19,384 bases of DNA from Candidatus Saccharibacteria bacterium UBA4387. GTDB lineage: Bacteria; Patescibacteriota; Saccharimonadia; Saccharimonadales; Saccharimonadaceae. The position numbers were made by a program, and so were the translations under genes. This document shows positions 1 to 6,899 of this stretch, piece by piece. The notes beneath the pieces are model-generated. The model was not told the DNA's origin. It saw only the letters and a program-made list of their open reading frames with translations, and did not search any database. Within the stretch, counting starts at the first letter, position 1. The number at the start of each line of letters is the position of its first letter. Location: positions 1-19,384 of the forward strand of contig DGRN01000016.1 in assembly GCA_002391075.1 (NCBI GenBank), read 5' to 3'.

Positions 1-123
1 AAAGCGCTCTCGCGCAATCTGAGTCACTTCGCCGTCAATAATGGCGGCGCTGCGCGAGGGCGATACGACCCGAATCGTATCGCCGGCTTTTAGTTTTTGC
101 GGAATAATTAATTCGCGCGACAT
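1..123 (-). CDS. LD-carboxypeptidase (peptidase S66 / MccF-like), N-terminal 41 codons only
   Basis: Reading from the ATG at 123 leftwards gives 41 in-frame residues before the window ends. The stretch KLKAGDTIRVVSPSRSAAII (residues 10-29) matches the first beta strand and turn typical of S66 peptidases (LKpGDtIrvvaPS). Family members hydrolyse the LD-peptide bond of murein tetrapeptides or, as in MccF, detoxify microcin-C-type peptide nucleotides. The catalytic Ser/Glu/His lie further in and are not in this window. The ATG follows the TGA of the upstream gene after one base, so the two genes are probably cotranscribed. The family call rests on a short segment, so which S66 branch this is cannot be decided here. 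Confidence 0.72.
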   Translation of the reverse strand, partial: MSRELIIPQKLKAGDTIRVVSPSRSAAIIDGEVTQIARERF

Positions 124-124
124 C

Positions 125-814
125 TCACTGCTCGTTGGCGTTTAGATGGATTTCGAATGCCGGCCTGTCTTCTTTATCTCTAATCTCGACGTCGACGTCG
201 TCATCCTCAGTGTCGTCGTTTTCGATATTTTTCATCATGGGCGACGAGTATTCAGGATTATCGCTTAGGCTGATTTCATAATCGGCGCAGTTACTATTTT
301 CAGTGTTTGCAATGCGAACGCTGGAGTATAGCGTCTGGTAGTCGCTCGAGAAGCCAGCAATGTAGCAATATTTCGAATCATTGAAGCCGATAGTACGTGA
401 CTCTTCGCCGTTTGTAACGGAGTCGTACGTCTCAAAACTTAGCGTATCGCCATCGCAGGCAGACGTACTCATGCCTTTGAAAACCTCGGATACATAATCT
501 CGACAGTCACCAACATAAAGAGCGTCACCCTCTGAGCGATTGCGATATAGGTTGTCAATATGATTTGCGATCGACATAACTTGCAACGAGGTAGGTGTAC
601 CGGTCTCATTAATACGCATCGAGAAGCCATCACCGTATTTATCGATCATTTTGAAGACGAAGCCAAAAATAATACCCACAAATATCAACGGGCACACCAG
701 AAAAATTATCACCAAAACAAGAACCACAATCCAAGCTTTAGATTTTTGTTGTTGAGGCACGCCCGGTTGGGTTACTGGCGGCATATTATTAATTCCATTA
801 TTCGCATTGTTCAT
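125..814 (-). CDS. hypothetical single-pass membrane protein with N/P/Q-rich tail and acidic C-terminus
   Basis: 229 aa, no recognised family. Residues 1-26 are Asn/Pro/Gln-rich and end in KSK. Residues 28-54 form one long hydrophobic segment, and the remainder is polar and probably outside the cell. Four cysteines in the outer part (104, 120, 150, 176) could form two disulfides. Residues 198-217 are strongly acidic. An upstream in-frame extension to 1030 exists, but the ATG at 814 is preferred: an extended -10 box (TGcTATAAT) ends 6 nt before it, and the extension would cross the divergent promoter of a separate plus-strand gene. No SD is present, so the mRNA is probably leaderless. The layout resembles the protein at 6900-8168. 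The S66 peptidase gene follows after one base. Confidence 0.8.
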   Translation of the reverse strand: MNNANNGINNMPPVTQPGVPQQQKSKAWIVVLVLVIIFLVCPLIFVGIIFGFVFKMIDKYGDGFSMRINETGTPTSLQVMSIANHIDNLYRNRSEGDALYVGDCRDYVSEVFKGMSTSACDGDTLSFETYDSVTNGEESRTIGFNDSKYCYIAGFSSDYQTLYSSVRIANTENSNCADYEISLSDNPEYSSPMMKNIENDDTEDDDVDVEIRDKEDRPAFEIHLNANEQ

Positions 815-820
815 GCTTAA

Positions 821-829
821 ATTATAGCA
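821..829 (-). promoter_or_regulatory. extended -10 promoter of the 814 gene, leaderless
   Basis: On the minus strand TGcTATAAT reads 829 to 821, followed by 6 nt and the ATG at 814. The -35 region is only T-rich. The transcript would start at or next to the ATG, consistent with the lack of an SD. Confidence 0.65.
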
Positions 830-873
830 TCGAAATTCAGCATGAAAAACATAAGTTTTTTCGGCCAAAACGC

Positions 874-902
874 TTGCGCAAAAAATTCCGCTCATGTATG
901 AT
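874..902 (+). promoter_or_regulatory. sigma70-type promoter of the 24-codon gene
   Basis: TTGCGC at 874-879, a 17-bp spacer, and TATGAT at 897-902. The expected start is near 909, giving a leader of about 43 nt. The same TTGCGC box with a 17-bp spacer occurs in the promoter at 13790-13818. Confidence 0.65.
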
Positions 903-951
903 AGTGATGTGGAGTTGAGAGACAAAAAATAAAAAAGAGGTGTAACAAAAA

Positions 952-1026
952 ATGAAAATAAACATCGTTTCTTCACAAAACGAAAAAGTTGCTGTAGCTG
1001 TGCGCCAAGCAAGCTTCGTAGCTTAA
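952..1026 (+). CDS. small ORF, 24 aa, with its own promoter and terminator
   Basis: The ATG at 952 opens 24 codons ending in TAA. The peptide starts MKINIVSSQNEKVAVAV and ends RQASFVA. A purine-rich AAGAGG (935-940) lies 11 nt upstream as a plausible though distant SD. A well-formed promoter precedes it (874-902), and a perfect 8-bp hairpin with a T-run starts 7 nt after the stop. No gene follows on this strand: rsmD ends convergently at 1071, so this is not an obvious leader peptide. The peptide has no hydrophobic helix long enough to span a membrane and matches nothing I recognise. It could be a small protein or a dual-function small RNA. The translated reading is inferred only from ORF, SD and spacing. 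Confidence 0.5.
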   Translation: MKINIVSSQNEKVAVAVRQASFVA

Positions 1027-1033
1027 TCAAGAG

Positions 1034-1057
1034 AGACTGACCTGTCAGTCTTTTTTG
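1034..1057 (+). terminator. intrinsic terminator of the 24-codon gene
   Basis: AGACTGAC (1034-1041) pairs perfectly with GTCAGTCT (1044-1051) across a 2-nt loop (effectively a 4-nt loop), followed by T's to 1056. The minus-strand reading lacks a T-run, so it serves the plus strand. Confidence 0.85.
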
Positions 1058-1070
1058 ATGTCTGCGAATA

Positions 1071-1598
1071 CTAGTGTTTTTGGAAAATTTTTATGCAGGC
1101 GGCGGCGTATTTTTTGTCGGAAAGTAAACTCAGCGGCGCGAATTCTGGCGGCTCCAGGTTTGCTGGATGCGAAAGCACAAAAAAGCCACCGAGGCGCAAT
1201 GAATCGGCCAGAGATTCAACCAGTGCATATTGCGGGTTGTCGTATGGCGGGTCCGCAAAAATCAAATCGTAAGTAGCGGCGGGGCGTTTCGTGATTTTGC
1301 CCTGCTCGGTCAGACCTAGTTTGGCTAAATTATTTTTTATCGTGCGGATTGCCTGCGGATTTTTTTCCATAAAATCGACACTTTTTGCGCCGAGCGACAG
1401 AGCTTCGATACCGATGGCGCCGCTACCAGCAAAAGCGTCCAACACGACAGCGCCAGGCAATTCATCGCGCAAGCGATTAAAAATCGCCATCCGCTCGCGA
1501 TCACCCATGGGCCGCGTCGCGTCCGTTCCTGGCGTATCGATTAGGCGGCCACCATATTCGCCAGAAATAATTCGCAATTGCGTCTTGCGTTTAAGCAT
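1071..1598 (-). CDS. rsmD: 16S rRNA (guanine966-N2)-methyltransferase RsmD
   Basis: 175 aa, close to the family's usual 180-200. RsmD methylates N2 of G966 in the 30S subunit using S-adenosylmethionine. The N-terminal RIISGEYGGR (9-18) and RPMGDRERMAIFNRL (29-43) match the family's RNA-facing start. Motif I DAFAGSGAIG (54-63) binds SAM, and DPPY (116-119) is the catalytic motif of N-directed methyltransferases. The start overlaps the last 8 bases of the upstream gene (ATGCTTAA) and has an AAAGGG SD-like stretch before it, indicating translational coupling. It is the last gene of the recG operon. No good terminator follows on this strand; the hairpin at 1034-1051 has a poor T-run in this direction. 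Confidence 0.95.
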   Translation of the reverse strand: MLKRKTQLRIISGEYGGRLIDTPGTDATRPMGDRERMAIFNRLRDELPGAVVLDAFAGSGAIGIEALSLGAKSVDFMEKNPQAIRTIKNNLAKLGLTEQGKITKRPAATYDLIFADPPYDNPQYALVESLADSLRLGGFFVLSHPANLEPPEFAPLSLLSDKKYAAACIKIFQKH

Positions 1599-2427
1599 GT
1601 TTCCCTTTCTTTGCTTTGGCTGCTTTGTTTGCCGCCGACGCCCAAGCTAGGGCCACCGCGCGCACGATTTCTGGAATTAAAATTTTGTGCGTTTCTGAAA
1701 CCAGCTGCGTTGTCCAACCTTTTTTTAGGAATCTGTCATACATACGAAGCGCCACAATCTTGTCTAGCGCCGCATAAAACGCACGGATGCAGTCGGCCTG
1801 ATCGAAATCGTCATGATGCAGACCCTTCGGCCAAAGCCGTTTCAGAGTAACCGGCGTAATAGTATAAGCTACACCGTACTCGAAGGCGATGTGCTTGGTC
1901 ATGACGCCGCCAGCGCCCCAATAGAGCCAGTTGTTGCGCGCCGCTTGCGCTAGCGTATTGCCGCGCATGATGCCCTTGATTTTGCGACCAAACAGTTTAA
2001 TGAAGTCCTTGTCCGTCATCAACTCGTCAACGACGCGGCGATACGGATAATGGTGAGCCGGCGTCAAACCGTCAGTAATCGCATGTGCCAGCCAGGCCGC
2101 CTCAAAAGCCGCGCGAATTTCGTCTTTCGCAATTAAGGCTTGCGTCAAATTGTAATGATGATTTTCGATGATTGTTCGCAGTGAGCCGTCGTCGTGGCCG
2201 GGCTGAATAAAATGTTGCGGTTCGTCGACGCCTGGCGATTTGCGCTTCAGGCCGTCAGGTCCGCGCGAGCCTTCGAAATGCAGGATTTGCTCGATGTCGG
2301 GAAATTTTTTAGCCTTGCGGCAGTATTTTTGCAGCATCAGGTAGGCCGATTTGTCGATTTTTTGGTGCGCGCCTATCAAATCGCCGCTATGGTTCGAATT
2401 TTCAATTACGCCGAGTGCTGCATACAT
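1591..2427 (-). CDS. hypothetical protein, possibly related to zinc-dependent phospholipase C / P1-nuclease fold
   Basis: 278 aa, largely helical and rich in His and Asp. Clusters that could ligate metal include NHSGDLIGAH (12-21), QHF..PGHDDG (71-81), ENHHYN (89-93) and AWLAHAITDGLTPAHHYPY (111-129). The last resembles the HxxxD...PxH pattern of the zinc-dependent phospholipase C/S1-P1 nuclease superfamily, which uses a trinuclear zinc site. No signal peptide or membrane segment is visible, and the C-terminus is Lys-rich. The gene starts 1 nt after recG's stop and overlaps rsmD by 8 nt, so it belongs to that operon. The neighbours do not say what it acts on. The fold assignment is a pattern-based guess. 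Confidence 0.5.
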   Translation of the reverse strand: MYAALGVIENSNHSGDLIGAHQKIDKSAYLMLQKYCRKAKKFPDIEQILHFEGSRGPDGLKRKSPGVDEPQHFIQPGHDDGSLRTIIENHHYNLTQALIAKDEIRAAFEAAWLAHAITDGLTPAHHYPYRRVVDELMTDKDFIKLFGRKIKGIMRGNTLAQAARNNWLYWGAGGVMTKHIAFEYGVAYTITPVTLKRLWPKGLHHDDFDQADCIRAFYAALDKIVALRMYDRFLKKGWTTQLVSETHKILIPEIVRAVALAWASAANKAAKAKKGKHA

Positions 2428-2428
2428 A

Positions 2429-4429
2429 TTAATTTAGAGTAGTTAGTCTTTGATATTTGCGAATCGAATCGCTAAGCTCTTTATATTCTAGCACGTTATA
2501 TTTTTGTTTCAAGAAATCCTTGACTAGAGCATCCGCACGGTGAACGAGCTTCGTGTCGGTGATTGTCGCGATGCGCAAATCTAGCGCACCGTGCTGAAGC
2601 GAGCCATAAATTTCGCCCGGTCCGCGCAGCTGCAAGTCCACTTCCGCCAAATGGAAGCCGTCTTGAGACTGCTCGATTTCACGTAGGCGCTTTGTTGGCG
2701 CATCGGTGGACGAGTTTATGAGATAACAGAAGCTTGCCGCACTACCGCGGCCAACTCGACCGCGCAACTGATGAAGCTGCGAAAGTCCGTATTGGTCCGC
2801 GTCGGCAATCACCATGACGGTCGCATTCGGGACGTTTACGCCGACCTCGACAACTGTCGTACTGACAAGGATTTGGATTTGGTTTTGCGAGAAGCGCGTC
2901 ATTACGTCATCCTTTTCGGCAGGTTTCATGCGGCCATGCAGGAATTCGACCGACCAATCTGGAAAGCGATGTGCGATTTTTTTGACTTCTTTCTGGACGG
3001 ATTTTAGCTCGCTCTCGCCTTTGTCATCGATTTTTTTACAGATGTAATAAACCTGATGTCCGGCTTGCAGTTCTTTTTCGATGCTGTCCCACATTTGCGC
3101 CGTCGAAACCGGCGAAACGATTTTAGTTTTAATAGGCTGGCGACCAGCAGGCAATTCGTCGAGAATCGAGACGGCAAGATCGCCAAAAATCGTCAGCTGC
3201 AGTGAACGCGGAATCGGCGTAGCGGTCATGGAAAGAAGATGCGGCATCGTATGCGCCTTGCTGAGCAGTTTCTGACGCTGCGCGACACCAAATCTATGCT
3301 GCTCGTCGATTATCGCGAGGCCGAGGTTTTGGAATTCCGTGTCGTCAGTAATCAGAGCGTGCGTACCGATGACTAGGTCGACGTCGCCGTTCTTGATGTG
3401 CTTTTTTAGCTCGGGCTTATGTTTCGTGGAGCCGGTCAGGAGCGCAATATTTAGCTTGTTGCCGAAAAGTTTTGCCAGAGATTCGGCGTGCTGTGTGGCT
3501 AGAACCTCGGTTGGCGCCATCAGTGCGGTCTGCAGGCCGGCTTTCGCTACGACAAAAGCACTTAAGGCCGCCACCATAGTTTTGCCGGCGCCGACATCGC
3601 CCTGTAGTAGCCGGTTCATTGGTACGTCCTGCGACATATCTTGAATAATTTCCCAAGTCGAGCGACGCTGCGCATTGGTCAGCGGGAACGGCAAGCTAGC
3701 AATTAGCGCTTTCAATGCCTCCAAATCGCAAGTTATCGGATGCGTTTTGAGCTTTTTGTTCTCTTCGCGGTTCAATTTTGCTGCCAAAAGCAAAGAGAAA
3801 AGCTCCTCGACCGCCAGATATTCGCGCCCCGCCCTGGCCGCTTCGAGCGTTTCGGGGAAATGCACATTAAACAGAGCGTCAGCGCGGCCGGCAAAATTCG
3901 GAATCATATCCGGCACGCCAGAAATCTGCGCCGAAAGCGTCTTGATGAACTTTTTGAAATCCTGCGACTTAATCGAGCCACGCATTGGATAGACCGGCTG
4001 CAACTTGTCGGCCACGCTAGAATCGTAATCTTCGGCAGCCACCGCGGACGGATTTTGAATCTGGTAACGGCCGTAGGCTAGCTGCATGTTGCCGCTAAAA
4101 TAATATTCTTTTTTGTCGTCAAATTGTTTGGCGCGATATGGCTGATTGAACCAAAGCACGCGCAGAGCGCCACTTTGATCGCGAATCGTGCCCTCGGTCA
4201 AGCTGAGATTGCGCCGCATGCGACGCGTGGTGATACCCTCGATTTTTGCCTTGACCGTGACTTGGCCCGGCTGCAAATCAGCGATTTTTTGCGCGTTCTG
4301 GAAACTGTCGTAGTCGCGCGGCAAATGATATAGAAGGTCACGAAGCGTGAAAAAGCCCGCCTTATGCAGAACTTCTGCCGTTTTCGGACCGATTCCTTTC
4401 ACCTCCTCTATTGGCGCCGCCAAATCCAT
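2429..4429 (-). CDS. recG: ATP-dependent DNA helicase RecG
   Basis: 666 aa, near the family's ~690. RecG remodels stalled replication forks and branched recombination intermediates by double-strand translocation. A helix-hairpin-helix-like start (VKGIGPKTAEVL, 10-21) precedes the OB-fold wedge domain (about 50-140). Walker A GDVGAGKT is at 277-284, the DEQH box at 375-378, MTATP at 401-405, and the motif V/VI region TVVEVGVNVPNA to QLRGRVGRG runs 524-562. The C-terminal LAEVDLQLRGPGEIYGSLQHG is characteristic of RecG. The ATG at 4429 has no SD but a TATAAT box 6 nt upstream, suggesting a leaderless start. It heads an operon with the His-rich protein and rsmD. Confidence 0.96.
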   Translation of the reverse strand: MDLAAPIEEVKGIGPKTAEVLHKAGFFTLRDLLYHLPRDYDSFQNAQKIADLQPGQVTVKAKIEGITTRRMRRNLSLTEGTIRDQSGALRVLWFNQPYRAKQFDDKKEYYFSGNMQLAYGRYQIQNPSAVAAEDYDSSVADKLQPVYPMRGSIKSQDFKKFIKTLSAQISGVPDMIPNFAGRADALFNVHFPETLEAARAGREYLAVEELFSLLLAAKLNREENKKLKTHPITCDLEALKALIASLPFPLTNAQRRSTWEIIQDMSQDVPMNRLLQGDVGAGKTMVAALSAFVVAKAGLQTALMAPTEVLATQHAESLAKLFGNKLNIALLTGSTKHKPELKKHIKNGDVDLVIGTHALITDDTEFQNLGLAIIDEQHRFGVAQRQKLLSKAHTMPHLLSMTATPIPRSLQLTIFGDLAVSILDELPAGRQPIKTKIVSPVSTAQMWDSIEKELQAGHQVYYICKKIDDKGESELKSVQKEVKKIAHRFPDWSVEFLHGRMKPAEKDDVMTRFSQNQIQILVSTTVVEVGVNVPNATVMVIADADQYGLSQLHQLRGRVGRGSAASFCYLINSSTDAPTKRLREIEQSQDGFHLAEVDLQLRGPGEIYGSLQHGALDLRIATITDTKLVHRADALVKDFLKQKYNVLEYKELSDSIRKYQRLTTLN

Positions 4430-4435
4430 AAGATT

Positions 4436-4441
4436 ATTATA
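4436..4441 (-). promoter_or_regulatory. -10 box of recG, leaderless
   Basis: TATAAT reads 4441 to 4436 on the minus strand, with 6 nt to the ATG. No convincing -35 is seen. No terminator separates this from the upstream gene ending at 4469, so some read-through from the hrcA operon is possible. Confidence 0.55.
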
Positions 4442-4468
4442 TAGCCTAGGAGAGTTACTGCTCGAATT

Positions 4469-4972
4469 TTAATTGGTTTTTATAATGATAGGCGTAAAGC
4501 CGCCTTCTTGCATGGTCAAATCTTTGTTTGCAAGCATAATAACTACGCATTGAGTGTCGGGCTGAAATTCTGCCGCGTCTTCGAGGAGCCTGCCGCTCGC
4601 ACTAATCTCTTTGCCGGATTTCATTAGAAAAATGAGACGACCATCATCTTGGTTGATTTCGCGGATGGTTTCGGTCCGATAGCGAAATTGGCGCTTCGCG
4701 AGCTTCCGTAGCGGCTCATTATTTGCGTATAGCAGCACAAGTTCACAAGCCACAACAAAAGCCACAAAGGCGATAATTTCCATCATTTCGACCGGCGAAA
4801 AGATAATCGAGATCACTGCAATAATACAGCTGAGCGCCAAAAAGCACTGAAGCATGCCGTAGCGCTGCCAAAAAATGCGATTTTTCTGTGCCCGATAGAG
4901 CGAAATAGCGCGCTCGATGGTCTCGGTCGGCATTTTGCTTCCGTCAGGATAAGCTGCGAATTGCGCGTCCAT
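4469..4972 (-). CDS. hypothetical two-helix membrane protein
   Basis: 167 aa, no family recognised. The first ~40 residues are amphipathic and basic. Two closely spaced hydrophobic helices (about 41-59 and 65-85) form a membrane hairpin, and both ends are likely cytoplasmic. The C-terminal half (about 95-167) is soluble and strand-rich (GRLIFLMKSGKEISASGRLL), like a small beta domain. The start is supported by AAAGGAG just upstream, inside the end of trmD; its ATG lies one base after trmD's TAG. It is the last gene of the hrcA-grpE-trmD operon and would therefore come under CIRCE control. A role in envelope stress is possible but not shown. Confidence 0.8.
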   Translation of the reverse strand: MDAQFAAYPDGSKMPTETIERAISLYRAQKNRIFWQRYGMLQCFLALSCIIAVISIIFSPVEMMEIIAFVAFVVACELVLLYANNEPLRKLAKRQFRYRTETIREINQDDGRLIFLMKSGKEISASGRLLEDAAEFQPDTQCVVIMLANKDLTMQEGGFTPIIIKTN

Positions 4973-4973
4973 T

Positions 4974-5630
4974 CTACTCCTTTGTTTCGGTCGGAGCGTT
5001 CGCGGCGCGCCATTTGGCGATTTCGCCGTGATTTCCGTTCAGTAAAACTTCTGGGACTTTCATGCCACGAAATTCGGCCGGGCGCGTGTATTGCGGATAT
5101 TCCAGATTATCGCCATCAGAAAAGCTTTCGATTTCGGCGCTAGTTTCGCCGCCGAGCACACCAGGAATGAGGCGCACAATGCTATCTACGACCGCCATGG
5201 TTGGAATTTCGCCGCCAGTCATAATAAACTTACCCAGCGAGAATTGATAATCAACCAAACTCAAGATGCGTTCGTCGTAGCCTTCGTAGTGCGGACAAAT
5301 GAAGATGTAATTTTCGCCAGAATTTGCAAATTGCCGTGCGCGGGCTTGGTCCCAAATCTTGCCCTTTGGCGTCGAGAGCACAACTTTGGCGTCTGGACAC
5401 TTGGATTTTGCGAATTCGACCGCCGCAAAAATCGGCTCCGGCTTCAGAAGCATGCCATCGCCGCCACCGTATGGCGTGTCATCAACTTGATGGCGCGGGC
5501 CAAGTCCGAATTGACGCAAATCGATCGTCTCGAACTCGACCAGCCCGCGATCTTGCGCTTTCCAAAGCATCGACTGCCCAAAAACCTTGTCGAACATCTC
5601 TGGGAAAAGCGTGATAATATAGATTTTCAT
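4974..5630 (-). CDS. trmD: tRNA (guanine37-N1)-methyltransferase TrmD
   Basis: 218 aa, shorter than the usual 230-250, mainly at the C-terminus. It makes m1G37 next to the anticodon, preventing +1 frameshifting. The SPOUT trefoil-knot core is visible: DDTPYGGGDGM (50-60), STPKGK (86-91), CPHYEGYDER (112-121; most bacteria have CGRYEGIDER), LGKFIMTGGE (132-141) and RLIPGVLG (153-160). SFSDG (169-173) carries the catalytic Asp, and EYPQYTRPAEFRG (177-189) is the tRNA-binding region. The start overlaps grpE's stop by one base (TAATG). trmD normally sits with rpsP/rimM/rplS; here it is in a heat-shock operon instead. Confidence 0.96.
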   Translation of the reverse strand: MKIYIITLFPEMFDKVFGQSMLWKAQDRGLVEFETIDLRQFGLGPRHQVDDTPYGGGDGMLLKPEPIFAAVEFAKSKCPDAKVVLSTPKGKIWDQARARQFANSGENYIFICPHYEGYDERILSLVDYQFSLGKFIMTGGEIPTMAVVDSIVRLIPGVLGGETSAEIESFSDGDNLEYPQYTRPAEFRGMKVPEVLLNGNHGEIAKWRAANAPTETKE

Positions 5631-6121
5631 TATTGTTTGGCAACCTTTACCATAGCCGTGCGAATTACGCCGCCTTCGTAGTAGTAGCCAGCGCGCAAAG
5701 TTTCCGCCACGAGCTCCTTATCGCCGTCGCCCTCGACCGTAATGGCCTCATGCAGTTCTGGGTCGAATTCAACACCGGCGTCGGACGGAATTTTCGTCAA
5801 ATTAAGCGACGACATGGTCTTTTCGAGATTTTTCGCAAGCGGTGCGAGCGTGTCTGGATTGGCCGCAATTGCGCGATCAATGTCGTCAATCAGCGGCAAG
5901 ATTTTTTGAACAGTTGCAAACTTTACCGCATCGCCGTATTGGAGCTGCTGAGCATCCTTGTTGCGGCGAAAATTCTCAAAATCCGCACGCGTGCGCTGTA
6001 AGTCGTTAGTCAGCTCGGCGATTTGCGCGTCTTTGGTGGCGTTTTCCTCGGCCAACTGCTGCGCAATAGCTTCATAATCCGGCGTCTCGGCGGCCGGTGT
6101 TTGTTTATCTTTCTTATTCAT
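5630..6121 (-). CDS. grpE: GrpE, nucleotide exchange factor of DnaK
   Basis: 163 aa, slightly short for GrpE. It dimerises and releases ADP from DnaK. A coiled-coil segment covers about 15-75 (LAEENATKDAQIAELTNDL, then RTRADFENFRRNKD). LPLIDDIDRAI starts the four-helix bundle. The C-terminal beta domain contains GVEFDPELHEAITVE and LRAGYYYEGGVIRTAMVKV, a close match to the family's GY...G.liRpA.V.V signature. The ATG overlaps the hrcA stop by 8 nt (ATGAATAA). Neither dnaK nor dnaJ is in this window, so the chaperone itself is encoded elsewhere. Confidence 0.95.
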   Translation of the reverse strand: MNKKDKQTPAAETPDYEAIAQQLAEENATKDAQIAELTNDLQRTRADFENFRRNKDAQQLQYGDAVKFATVQKILPLIDDIDRAIAANPDTLAPLAKNLEKTMSSLNLTKIPSDAGVEFDPELHEAITVEGDGDKELVAETLRAGYYYEGGVIRTAMVKVAKQ

Positions 6122-6854
6122 AAATAATCTCCTCCAACATTAATCCTGCGTGACGAACGAGCGACATGACGCGCTTGTAAGATTGGCGCGTCGGCCCCAA
6201 AACTCCAATATAACTGCGGTCCGAATACGGCGAGCGAAAACGCGAAATGATTAGCGAAACATTCGACTCTTTGCCGACTGGATTTTCAGTGCCGATGTAG
6301 ACGTTGATAGTCTCGTTGGGCTGAACTTCGCGTAGCCATGGCTTGATGTTGTCCAGTAATTTACCAACCGCCTGGACTTGAGCATTCTGCAGAAATTCCG
6401 GTTGCGAAAAGAGGCCGCCAAAACCAGAAATGTAGAGCTGGTCGCCTATGGTCGCCAAGCCGAGGTTACCGGTCAAATCCACCAAGCTGTCGACCGCCGC
6501 ACGAATTGCAAAGTCCGCGCGGGTTTGCGCGTGAATACGAGTCGCCAAGGCCTTCGTTGAGCGATCTGGTGCCGATTCGGAGATTTTCTGCTTCGGCGCA
6601 ACGGCCTGCTCGTGGTCGAATTTTTCCTGCAGCGCGTTGACGTACAGACGATAACCCGCATCGGTCGGTACACGGCCAGCAGACGTGTGTGGCTGCGTAA
6701 TGTAGCCCATCGCCTCCAGTTTTACCATCTCGGCGCGAATGGTCGCCGATGAGCAATCAAAAAGCTTCGCCAAAGTCACACTGCCCACAGGGGTTGCAAG
6801 TTCGGCATATTCCTCAATGATTGCGTAAAGAATTTCTCTTTGCCGATCTGTCAT
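6114..6854 (-). CDS. hrcA: heat-inducible transcription repressor HrcA
   Basis: 246 aa, about 100 residues shorter than typical HrcA (~340). HrcA represses chaperone operons by binding CIRCE. The winged-helix DNA-binding domain is complete (1-70): TPVGSVTLAKLFDCSSATIR, then LEAMGYITQPHTSAGRVPT and DAGYRLYV. The missing mass is in the middle and dimerisation regions, although the GAF-like C-terminal part is recognisable (NVYIGTENPVGKESNVSLI and SYIGVLGPTRQSY, then residues RVMSLV). It is the first gene of its operon and lies directly downstream of a CIRCE operator, so it is likely autoregulated. No SD: the -10 box is 6 nt from the ATG. Confidence 0.95.
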   Translation of the reverse strand: MTDRQREILYAIIEEYAELATPVGSVTLAKLFDCSSATIRAEMVKLEAMGYITQPHTSAGRVPTDAGYRLYVNALQEKFDHEQAVAPKQKISESAPDRSTKALATRIHAQTRADFAIRAAVDSLVDLTGNLGLATIGDQLYISGFGGLFSQPEFLQNAQVQAVGKLLDNIKPWLREVQPNETINVYIGTENPVGKESNVSLIISRFRSPYSDRSYIGVLGPTRQSYKRVMSLVRHAGLMLEEIIYE

Positions 6855-6860
6855 AGCTTT

Positions 6861-6889
6861 ATTTTACGCTTTTTAGCACTCGTTGGCAA
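6861..6889 (-). promoter_or_regulatory. hrcA operon promoter
   Basis: On the minus strand TTGCCA (6889-6884), a 17-bp spacer and TAAAAT (6866-6861), then 6 nt to the ATG. The CIRCE operator covers the -35 and most of the spacer, so bound HrcA would block RNA polymerase. Confidence 0.8.
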
Positions 6890-6899
6890 GGTCTGCTAA
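6873..6899. promoter_or_regulatory. CIRCE operator (HrcA binding site)
   Basis: TTAGCACTC (6873-6881), a 9-bp spacer, then GTCTGCTAA (6891-6899). Consensus is TTAGCACTC-N9-GAGTGCTAA: the first arm is exact and the second matches 7 of 9 with the correct spacing. It occupies nearly all of the 45-bp gap between hrcA and the upstream gene's stop at 6900. Confidence 0.92.

Noticed and set aside
125..1030. Longer 301-aa version of the membrane protein at 125-814
   Set aside because: The extension crosses the divergent promoter and the 24-codon ORF; the -10 box next to 814 fits the shorter start.
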